A DNA stretch of 5,449 nucleotides from JAQBFJ01 sp032123435 (GTDB taxonomy: Bacteria; Verrucomicrobiota; Kiritimatiellia; UBA8416; JAQBFJ01): assembly GCA_032123435.1 (NCBI GenBank), contig JAQBFJ010000180.1, positions 1-5,449 of the forward strand, given 5' to 3'. The notes under the pieces are model-generated. The model was not told where the DNA came from. It was given only the letters and a program-made list of their open reading frames with translations, and did not search any database. The translations under genes and the position numbers were made by a program. Positions 1 through 5,449 of this stretch are shown here, piece by piece; position 1 is the stretch's first letter, and every line of letters begins with the position of its first letter.

Positions 1-461
1 CCAATGGCCTGTCTGTCAAGCATATGATATAATACGTTTCCACGCAGTGCCGGATTGTGGAGATATTTGACTTTATTATTTTCGACATATTCCGACCATG
101 CGTATACAAGCCCTGTTTCAGGGCCGGATTGTTCTATAACAGGAACCTGTACGGCAAGCTTGTCAATAGTCCATTCATCATCATCATCCAGAAAAGCAAT
201 ATATTTTCCTTTGGCATTTCTTATCCCGGTGTTACGCGCGGCTGAAGCGCCCTTCCTGCATTCATGCTGAAAAAACTTTATTCGCGGATCTTTAATACTT
301 GCAACCATCACGTCCGTTCCGTCTGTTGAATTATCGGAAACAATTATCAGTTCGAAATCCTTATAAGTCTGCGCCAATACGCTACGTACTGCACGATCCA
401 GCATGGCCGATCGATTATGTGTCGGTATAATGACGCTTACTGTTGGCTGTTCAGTATTCAT
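1..461 (-). CDS. Family 2 glycosyltransferase, N-terminal part (gene continues beyond the left edge)
   Basis: This is an inverting GT-A-fold glycosyltransferase expected to move a sugar from a nucleotide-sugar donor onto a growing surface glycan in the cytoplasm or at the inner membrane. The first 153 residues are visible. They begin with the typical strand VSVIIPTHNR (residues 8-17), followed by the nucleotide-binding segment SDNSTDGT (42-49), the segment GASAARNTGIRNAKG (71-85), and the metal-binding DXD-type motif in LDDDDEW (91-97). Family members usually run to 250-330 residues, so the acceptor-binding half is missing here because the window ends, not because of mutation. The chosen ATG overlaps the stop of the preceding gene as ATGA. 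An in-frame ATG 15 bases upstream (474-476) is an alternative, adding MDTST. Neither has a clear Shine-Dalgarno sequence, which suits translational coupling. The sugar specificity cannot be read from the sequence. Confidence 0.92.
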   Translation of the reverse strand, partial: MNTEQPTVSVIIPTHNRSAMLDRAVRSVLAQTYKDFELIIVSDNSTDGTDVMVASIKDPRIKFFQHECRKGASAARNTGIRNAKGKYIAFLDDDDEWTIDKLAVQVPVIEQSGPETGLVYAWSEYVENNKVKYLHNPALRGNVLYHMLDRQAI

Positions 462-1321
462 CGTACTCGTATCCATAGATTAATGTACCGACATATATTA
501 AACAGCAGGAATAAAAGAATTTTGTTCCGCAGGCAAACTTTCCTTCCGGAAACATCATTTGATGCCGGACATTTTAAAGCCGGCACAAAACTGCGCCAGG
601 AAATTGGAGTCGTGTCCAGCAATCCCAGCGAATGAAGCTGCTTCTTACCCATGGCAACCCTTTGAGTCTTTCTGATAATTTCTCCAAACGTGGAACGCGC
701 GGGATGATGCACTATCGCGCCTGGAATGTAAATTATGCGTTCTCCGGCCATGGTAATACGCCGTCCAAACTCATAATCTCCACCCGAAACAATATCACTG
801 CGAAATCCACCGTGTTTTTCGAAAACCGATCTGCGAATAAAACAATTTGCAGTTGCGGCGAACCTTTCGTTTTCAACATAGGCGCGTTGGTTCAATTTTC
901 TGGATGAATCAAAATATTCATAAATATTCGGCGTGTCTTTTTCAAATGTGAAAACAATTGCGCCTCCTCCGTATGTCGCGTTCTGTGCTGTCAACTGTTC
1001 GGCCGCTGTTTTCAGCCACAAAGCATCAGGAATACAATCGGAATCGGTAAACGCAAGAACATCGTTTCCAGCACAGGCGGCCCCGGCATTTCTAGCGGCA
1101 TATGAACTCTGGATGCCTGTTTCAGAAACAATGCGGATTGATAGTCGATTTGATTCACGAAACTGCTCAATTGCCTGCATCGTTCCATCAGTCGATCCGT
1201 TATCAGCAATAATTACCTCAAAGCTCTCAGCCGGATAATCCTGCCTCGAAAGCGCATCAAGGGCAATGCGTATTCGTTTTGAATCATTAAAAACAGGAAT
1301 GATAACAGAAAAAGTAAGCAT
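458..1321 (-). CDS. Family 2 glycosyltransferase
   Basis: This is a complete 287-residue GT-A-fold glycosyltransferase, a normal length for the family. Visible landmarks are the N-terminal strand FSVIIPVFND (residues 4-13), the nucleotide-binding segment ADNGSTDGT (39-47), SSYAARNAGA (72-81), the metal-binding DXD motif TDSDC (92-96, with D93 and D95), and the acceptor-site motif GGDYEFGRR (180-188), where D182 is the likely catalytic base. A hydrophobic stretch near the C-terminus (about 267-281) may lie on or in the membrane. The ATG lies 7 bases after the stop of the sulfotransferase gene. Its Shine-Dalgarno sequence is weak, with only a GGGA about 14 bases away, so it probably depends on the upstream gene for translation. 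Its own stop overlaps the next glycosyltransferase start. It differs clearly in sequence from that neighbour, so the two probably form different linkages. The substrate is unknown. Confidence 0.93.
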   Translation of the reverse strand: MLTFSVIIPVFNDSKRIRIALDALSRQDYPAESFEVIIADNGSTDGTMQAIEQFRESNRLSIRIVSETGIQSSYAARNAGAACAGNDVLAFTDSDCIPDALWLKTAAEQLTAQNATYGGGAIVFTFEKDTPNIYEYFDSSRKLNQRAYVENERFAATANCFIRRSVFEKHGGFRSDIVSGGDYEFGRRITMAGERIIYIPGAIVHHPARSTFGEIIRKTQRVAMGKKQLHSLGLLDTTPISWRSFVPALKCPASNDVSGRKVCLRNKILLFLLFNICRYINLWIRVR

Positions 1322-1328
1322 ATTTGAA

Positions 1329-2156
1329 TTATATGTCCCGTAACCTGCGTTTGATTAAGAAATACCTCATTCGTGATCTCATGGAAAAAAATGGACCAAG
1401 ATATCGGTTGAACAGCCTGAATCTTAACAAACTCGCCTTCAATACTTCACCCCTACTCTCAATTTGCTTTTTAAATTGTTCTTTCGCAAACTCATAAAGA
1501 TCCATGTCCAAGGCATTGCATGCTGTTATGCTTTGAGTGACTACGCCGGGATATTCGCGTGTGCGATCTGTAACGTTTTTTTTCAAATAATACAAGGCGT
1601 GAGTCCATTTCAACCGCTCTTGAAAAAGAAGAATAGATTCATCAAATTTTTCCAGTATCCCGAATATAACCCTTTTTTCCAGGATTCGTTTCAGACGGTC
1701 CAACTCCGTGCCGTCCCCGACGTCAAAATGCTTTGATCGAAGCAGGCCCTTGATCGAATTGAACTGGCCATTATTACACTCAGCCCATTCTTTATGGATT
1801 CCATCTCCAAAGAAACGTTCTAAACTGTGCTCATTAGTCAACTTATGCATGACATGTTCTTTATTTCGTCGCGCAAAATAATAGAGTGAAACAACACGAT
1901 CGATTGGATCCCTGAATACAGTCAACACCTGCGGGCAGTCCAACTCATCAATAACACCAATAGTCTGATGTCCATAAATAAGTCTATATTTCATTTTGTC
2001 TTTGACGGAAAGCTCCTTGAACTTACGTATGCATTCCTTCTTGTCGCCATGGAGATAAAATATTGTTCTGGCCGCGTACTGACACAAAAGTATATCATTC
2101 AGCGTTGTTCCCGCCGTCTTTGGGATATGATGGAAAACTACTGTTTCAGCGTTCAC
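1329..2156 (-). CDS. PAPS-dependent sulfotransferase, type 2 family (carbohydrate sulfotransferase)
   Basis: This 275-residue protein probably transfers sulfate from 3'-phosphoadenosine-5'-phosphosulfate to a glycan hydroxyl. The 5'-phosphosulfate-binding loop is FHHIPKTAGTTLN (residues 8-20), with the K13, T14 and G16-T18 pattern typical of the family that includes heparan and chondroitin sulfotransferases. The 3'-phosphate-binding segment is VFRDPIDRVVSLYY (80-93), with R82 and S90. YGHQTIGV (61-68) carries the family's usual GH pair, and FGILEKFDESILLFQERL (165-182) matches the usual downstream helix. The C-terminal 35 residues are rich in arginine and lysine. No signal peptide or N-terminal membrane anchor is seen, so it should act in the cytoplasm, where PAPS is made. 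The start is GTG, in a GTGA overlap with the upstream glycosyltransferase stop, and is supported by a strong GGAGG 4 bases before it. The setting among glycosyltransferases points to a polysaccharide acceptor. The sugar and position sulfated are unknown. Confidence 0.9.
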   Translation of the reverse strand: MNAETVVFHHIPKTAGTTLNDILLCQYAARTIFYLHGDKKECIRKFKELSVKDKMKYRLIYGHQTIGVIDELDCPQVLTVFRDPIDRVVSLYYFARRNKEHVMHKLTNEHSLERFFGDGIHKEWAECNNGQFNSIKGLLRSKHFDVGDGTELDRLKRILEKRVIFGILEKFDESILLFQERLKWTHALYYLKKNVTDRTREYPGVVTQSITACNALDMDLYEFAKEQFKKQIESRGEVLKASLLRFRLFNRYLGPFFSMRSRMRYFLIKRRLRDI

Positions 2157-3382
2157 GTTTCCTCCGCAAGCAATTTCTTGTATAAAGCTTCCAGCCTCAT
2201 GTTGAGGTCTCGCACGTCATAACGTTTCTCAACAATACGTCTGCCGTGCAGTCCAAGATCCGGCCACTCTTCAGGATGTCCGACCAGATGGTTAAGCCGC
2301 TCCGCGAGTGCGTTCGAATCCCGTTCGGGCACCAGATAACCAGACGACCCGTTTTCCACAATTTCGGGAATGCCGCTATGCATAGTTGAAAGAATGGGAA
2401 GCCCCATGGCCTGCGCTTCAAGAAGCACCGTAGGCGTCCCTTCCTGATCTCCGTCTGGGGCAATAATACTAGGCAACATGAACAAATCGGCATTTTCATA
2501 ATATCTTATTATTTTATCTTGAGGCATTTCATCAATGAACTCCACGTGTCGGGTAAGACCCAGCTCCTCGGCAAGGCTTTTCAGATCATCTTTTAAAGGG
2601 CCGTCTCCAATAACGCGATAATGAATGTTGGCCTTTTGCTCCAATATGACTTTCGCAACAGCATGCAGGCCATAACTCAGCCCCTTCTTTTCAACTAACC
2701 GTGCAACAGTGAGAACGCTGACAGGTTGCCCTGCTTTGTGCACCCGACTAACAAAGGGAAAACGATCAGGATTCACCCCCAGCGGGTGACAGATTATTCT
2801 ATCAGCAGGAAACCCGAGGCGAAGCATCTTTTCCTTCATGCTGTCACAGAGAGGCAAGAATACATCACCCATTTGCATCAGTGTGTCATAAGATCCTGGT
2901 TGAATCTGGCTTGCCCGAGTGACATCGTGCCCATAGAAGGAGATTGCCAGCCTTTTGCAACCAACGTTTCTTAGTATGGGCGCAACACGCTTACCGACCC
3001 CGCCGAAGTGACAGTGGACAATATCGTAAGGTGCATTCTTCAAAAGTGGAATATATTCAAAGATACGCCTCAAAGTAAAAACATCTCTTTTATATTTTAC
3101 GACATTCATCGCGTCTGCAACGATTTCAAAATGTGAACAACAGTTGTTCATAATCCATTGTGACGCTTTTAGAACACGCACTAACTTATTTTCGGGGGCA
3201 TTCAGATGCTCCGTTCTGCCCAAAAGAGAATGATCAATGACTCCAGGATGAATGATCGTTTCTTCGGCACCGTACGCAAATATCTTCACATCATGACCGA
3301 GATCCATCAAGCCAATCAGCTGGTCCAAGATGAATGTTTGGGAGACGGACGGAAAATTTGTTACAATATGAGCTACGCGCAT
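2153..3382 (-). CDS. Family 4 (GT-B) glycosyltransferase, WcaL/AmsK-like
   Basis: This is a retaining GT-B-fold glycosyltransferase of 409 residues from the chosen ATG, the usual length for family 4. The N-terminal half opens with MRVAHIVTNFPSVSQTFI (1-18), the SxTFI pattern common in exopolysaccharide enzymes of the WcaL/AmsK type. It continues with VHCHFG (122-127) and FYGHD (149-153). The donor-binding C-terminal half has TVARLVEKKG (225-234), VIGDGPLKDDL (257-267), LPSIIAPDGDQEGTP (303-317) and the EX7E motif with E314 and E322. The reading frame stays open upstream to a TTG at 3436, giving 18 extra residues, but the ATG at 3382 is preferred because it starts at the conserved first strand and has GGAAGGG 7 bases upstream. 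The stop forms a 4-base overlap with the sulfotransferase start. The sugar transferred is unknown. WcaL and AmsK are galactosyltransferase-type enzymes, which is only a hint. Confidence 0.93.
   Translation of the reverse strand: MRVAHIVTNFPSVSQTFILDQLIGLMDLGHDVKIFAYGAEETIIHPGVIDHSLLGRTEHLNAPENKLVRVLKASQWIMNNCCSHFEIVADAMNVVKYKRDVFTLRRIFEYIPLLKNAPYDIVHCHFGGVGKRVAPILRNVGCKRLAISFYGHDVTRASQIQPGSYDTLMQMGDVFLPLCDSMKEKMLRLGFPADRIICHPLGVNPDRFPFVSRVHKAGQPVSVLTVARLVEKKGLSYGLHAVAKVILEQKANIHYRVIGDGPLKDDLKSLAEELGLTRHVEFIDEMPQDKIIRYYENADLFMLPSIIAPDGDQEGTPTVLLEAQAMGLPILSTMHSGIPEIVENGSSGYLVPERDSNALAERLNHLVGHPEEWPDLGLHGRRIVEKRYDVRDLNMRLEALYKKLLAEET
2157..2165 (-). promoter_or_regulatory. Ribosome binding site of the sulfotransferase gene
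   Basis: The minus strand reads GGAGGAAAC directly before GTG. It is the strongest Shine-Dalgarno match in the window, with GGAGG followed by a 4-base spacer. It lies inside the last codons of the upstream glycosyltransferase gene and decides the GTG start of the sulfotransferase. Confidence 0.75.
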
Positions 3383-3396
3383 TGTCTTGCCCTTCC
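3383..3396 (-). promoter_or_regulatory. Ribosome binding site of the family 4 glycosyltransferase gene
   Basis: The minus strand reads GGAAGGG, then the 7-base spacer CAAGACA, then ATG. This supports initiation at 3382 rather than at the upstream in-frame TTG at 3436. An independent good site also makes sense because the preceding open frame is broken and could not couple translation. Confidence 0.65.
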
Positions 3397-3442
3397 AATA
3401 CCAGAAGCGACGGATTGTCAAACCAGAATTACGCAAATAAAA

Positions 3443-3580
3443 TCACGTTTTGCATTTAATGAAGTATGTACCTCCACGCAGACTGCCGCAACCTATATCG
3501 ATTCCTTTCCTTTCTGACAATTTATCCACTATAAGATCGCCCTTTGCTCCTTACCGAAGATCGTCATACAAACCTACCAT
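3443..3580 (-). pseudogene. Remnant of a class I SAM-dependent methyltransferase gene
   Basis: This stretch is most of the apparent gap between the 597-residue gene and the family 4 glycosyltransferase. An ATG at 3578-3580 overlaps the preceding stop as TGATG and reads MVGLYDDLR, then a TAA stop (3551-3553). The same frame continues after it with GAKGDLIVDKLSERKG and then IDIGCGSLRGGTYFI, ending at TGA (3443-3445). GCGSLRGG after a hydrophobic strand is motif I, the SAM-binding glycine loop, in the form seen in many methyltransferases of polysaccharide clusters. About 45 codons remain, against the roughly 200 or more of a full enzyme, and motifs after the first strand are missing. The piece therefore looks like the start of a coupled methyltransferase gene with one nonsense codon and a large 3' deletion. 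It cannot encode a working methyltransferase. The motif was recognised by eye. A translated search would settle it. Confidence 0.62.
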
Positions 3581-5373
3581 CACATTATTTCCCAGACGGC
3601 AAAATCAGTCGATGAAAGTTCACTCAATGTTTTTCCTGCCAAAGGCTCATGGCATTCGCGGCCCCCAAACAGTATGCCATATGTTTTATGGCAACTCCTG
3701 CAACAGAAGAAATCATGTTCTGGATTCAGATCCCGATAAAACAACTCCCATTCTGCATGTTCTGGGAAATCCGTAAGAATATCAACCGGCCAGAATAACC
3801 CCGATTGTCTAAGCCTTGCCCCATAACAGCATAATTTATCGAGAAAACTGCGTTTTGAATCGTCCGCATCCGCCAACATGAAGGCGCTAAGCAGAATTTC
3901 GGCCCAGTACCTGCCGCCAGAATATCCGAATATATCATGTTGATGCAATCCCTGTCTTTCAGCATATAGAATCCCGTTTCGTATGGCCGCACGCATGGAC
4001 GACATTCCCTCATCACTGGCCATCATTTTCAGAAGATCCCGTATATTAAGGTTGTGATAACGGCGTGAAAATGAGGAAGCCGATAAATCACGCTCAATAG
4101 CACCGTTAGGCATAACTATTCTCGGCCATAGTTTTTTGGCGTAAAGAAGCAGTTTGTGTAATATTCTTAACAAGACACTCACAGCCGCATTGTCGCATTG
4201 CCAAATCGCGTCATGTATTTGGTATAACAGCCGGAATACGACATCTCCGCCTTGAGCATTCATGACACGACGCAACGATTCCTTTGCCCTTTCGATGTAA
4301 GGCTTTGCGGTGTTATCTCCAAATGTACGCTCGTATTCAAGAAGAGCCAACAGCGAGCAAATATGCGTGTTGAGAGTTAAAGTGTTGCCGGGATTTTTGC
4401 CAAATGCTCGTGAAGCCACAAGAGTCGGATAACCTTTTGAAGACATTGCACTCATTTCAATGGTATCATGCGGAAACCATAATCCGTTATTTTCAAGGTT
4501 ATCCGCATTTCTGATTATGACTTGTGCGGTTGTTTTACATGCATCGGCAATCAGATCGCCGCCGAATTCACGATAGTGCGTAGTAAATAACTCCAGCGCC
4601 TCTGCCGCATAACGCCAATGTGTTTCCATTTCATCAGACCACGCACCATGCGGCAATAATCCATCAGGCCGGAGACGAAGTGCTGCCGCGTAAGCTACCA
4701 CCACCTGCATGGCACGATATATCTGTTTCCCCGTTACTTGCCCAAGAATGTTATAATAGGTATAGAGCAAATGGGCCGCTTGTTCCTGACATATACGTTT
4801 AGCCCCTGCCCTTCTTTGCGGACGTGGATCATAAATACGACCTTCAATAAGTAAAGAATTTAAAGATAATGGCGATAAAGTGTTTTTTCCATATAGCGAA
4901 AACACGCGGCGTTCAACATTGAACAGACCTGGCGGAACAAGGCTCATGATTGATTTTGCACAAAACACATTAAAACAACAGCTCAACTCACCGGGAGAAA
5001 TTGTCATTGAACTTTCTGTCATGGTTACTTCGCATTTCTGTTCATGACAGATTCTGCCTTGCGCGTCAAAACTCCGTGCGTATATCGGCAGTGAAACAAG
5101 ATACAGTTCATCTTCATCATTCATGCGAATAATAATATATTCTTCATCACAACGCACAACGGTGTCGAACAGCAGTGTAATCTCGTCCCGTTCGGGGCCA
5201 CGCACAGACAGAACAGAAAAGTCATCAAGATCAATGGAAACATGATCCAGCAGGACATTCCATCCGTCGTGTGCCTTCGAAAACCGCGAGAACGCTGTCT
5301 GGGCCGTCACTTCAGAAGTGGTGGGTACGGTTGCCATGGTCATGGCAAATAAACTGCGTATATCAATTTTCAT
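3580..5373 (-). CDS. Uncharacterised 597-residue glycan-cluster protein; possible C5-epimerase-like or other alpha/alpha-toroid enzyme
   Basis: I do not recognise this protein with certainty. Residues 1 to about 185 look strand-rich and mixed. Residues 195-575 look like successive amphipathic helices, as in alpha/alpha-barrel carbohydrate enzymes. Within this, LNTHICSLLALLEYERTFGD (334-353), with helix 357-371, and RYHNLNIRDLL (438-448), with the following helix, resemble by eye the C-terminal domain of D-glucuronyl C5-epimerases, including spacing. Human GLCE has a similar length of 617 residues. Short xGL loops recur at 237-241 (DGLLP), 296-303 (NGLWFPHD), 474-480 (QGLHQHD) and 524-531 (SGLFWPVD), as expected for substrate-facing loops of a toroid. 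Cysteines and histidines cluster at 557-575. There is no clear signal peptide, so it is probably cytoplasmic. The ATG follows an in-frame TAA with no gap, so no longer start is possible. The Shine-Dalgarno sequence is weak. A polysaccharide lyase, glycosidase or non-catalytic protein remains possible. Confidence 0.55.
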   Translation of the reverse strand: MKIDIRSLFAMTMATVPTTSEVTAQTAFSRFSKAHDGWNVLLDHVSIDLDDFSVLSVRGPERDEITLLFDTVVRCDEEYIIIRMNDEDELYLVSLPIYARSFDAQGRICHEQKCEVTMTESSMTISPGELSCCFNVFCAKSIMSLVPPGLFNVERRVFSLYGKNTLSPLSLNSLLIEGRIYDPRPQRRAGAKRICQEQAAHLLYTYYNILGQVTGKQIYRAMQVVVAYAAALRLRPDGLLPHGAWSDEMETHWRYAAEALELFTTHYREFGGDLIADACKTTAQVIIRNADNLENNGLWFPHDTIEMSAMSSKGYPTLVASRAFGKNPGNTLTLNTHICSLLALLEYERTFGDNTAKPYIERAKESLRRVMNAQGGDVVFRLLYQIHDAIWQCDNAAVSVLLRILHKLLLYAKKLWPRIVMPNGAIERDLSASSFSRRYHNLNIRDLLKMMASDEGMSSMRAAIRNGILYAERQGLHQHDIFGYSGGRYWAEILLSAFMLADADDSKRSFLDKLCCYGARLRQSGLFWPVDILTDFPEHAEWELFYRDLNPEHDFFCCRSCHKTYGILFGGRECHEPLAGKTLSELSSTDFAVWEIM

Positions 5374-5449
5374 TTAATCAGCATTGTTTCTCTGTTGTAT
5401 GGCTGTCCACAATGTGACAGCAAGCCTCTTCAGCTTCATGTCTTTCATG
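5374..5449 (-). CDS. Possible C-terminal end of an upstream gene (partial)
   Basis: The minus strand is open in one frame from the window edge to a TAA at 5374-5376, which touches the ATG of the 597-residue gene without a gap. The last residues would read KRLAVTLWTAIQQRNNAD. This is consistent with the tail of an upstream operon gene running off the right edge, because every other junction in the cluster is also tight. A second frame is open to a TGA at 5377-5379, but its His/Glu/Cys-rich product looks less protein-like. Only 24 codons are visible, so no function can be given, and this could be plain intergenic DNA. Confidence 0.35.
   Translation of the reverse strand, partial: MKDMKLKRLAVTLWTAIQQRNNAD

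Noticed and set aside
175..186. Four tandem TCA repeats as a phase-variable microsatellite
   Set aside because: They encode aspartates of the conserved DXD metal-binding motif of the glycosyltransferase. The trinucleotide unit would not shift the frame.
417..907. Open frames on the plus strand across the glycosyltransferase genes
   Set aside because: They lie opposite well-supported minus-strand genes, show no recognisable domains, and read as low-quality shadow translations.
3395..3421. TTGACA (3416-3421) with TATTGG (3395-3400) on the minus strand as a promoter
   Set aside because: The spacer is only 15 bases, the -10 box is poor, and transcription would start inside the Shine-Dalgarno sequence of the next gene.
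3383..3436. Eighteen-residue N-terminal extension of the family 4 glycosyltransferase from a TTG codon at 3436
   Set aside because: The extension precedes the conserved first strand of the GT-B fold and reads unlike any family member. The ATG at 3382 has a well-spaced GGAAGGG site.
3492..3520. Promoter-like pair on the minus strand: TTGTCA (3515-3520), 17 bases, TATAGG (3492-3497)
   Set aside because: Spacing and match are reasonable, but both boxes lie inside the codons of the methyltransferase remnant and the operon is otherwise continuous, so coincidence is likely. A transcription start near 3485 would revive it.
3691..3705. CXXCH heme-binding motif of a cytochrome c in the 597-residue protein
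   Set aside because: There is no signal peptide for export to the periplasm, no other cytochrome features, and a single CRSCH in a long helical protein is better explained as a possible metal site or chance.
5377..5449. Second open minus-strand frame at the right edge ending in TGA at 5377-5379
   Set aside because: Its His/Glu/Cys-rich product looks unlike a protein tail, and the neighbouring frame ending in TAA directly at the next start fits the packing of the operon better. The choice is not certain.

Overview
The window is one head-to-tail minus-strand gene cluster that makes a cell-surface glycan. In transcription order (right to left) it holds: the last codons of a possible upstream gene (5374-5449); a 597-residue protein with a largely helical C-terminal half (3580-5373); a short broken methyltransferase remnant (3443-3580); a family 4 glycosyltransferase (2153-3382); a PAPS-dependent type 2 sulfotransferase (1329-2156); a family 2 glycosyltransferase (458-1321); and the first 153 codons of another family 2 glycosyltransferase (1-461), which runs off the left edge. 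I see no convincing gene on the plus strand, and no tRNA, rRNA, insertion sequence or CRISPR array.

The host is a bacterium using Shine-Dalgarno initiation (GGAGG before the sulfotransferase, GGAAGGG before the family 4 glycosyltransferase). Base composition looks moderate by eye. The gene content fits an O-antigen, capsule or exopolysaccharide locus of a Gram-negative bacterium, but I cannot name the genus.

The genes are tightly packed. The 4-base overlaps GTGA (2153-2156) and ATGA (458-461) join gene pairs, 7 bases separate the sulfotransferase from the next glycosyltransferase, and a TGATG junction follows the 597-residue gene. This suggests one transcript with translational coupling. The only larger gap, 197 bases at 3383-3579, is not empty: it encodes a recognisable class I SAM-methyltransferase motif I, interrupted by stop codons. 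A methyltransferase gene was therefore probably here once and has been mostly deleted.

Working model: cytoplasmic glycosyltransferases build a repeat unit or chain and the sulfotransferase adds sulfate from PAPS. The 597-residue protein may modify or cut the glycan. Its helical region resembles, by eye, the C-terminal domain of D-glucuronyl C5-epimerases. If that holds, the locus would pair uronic-acid epimerisation with sulfation, the two steps that define heparan/dermatan-type glycans in animals. This is the most interesting hypothesis here and it is unproven.
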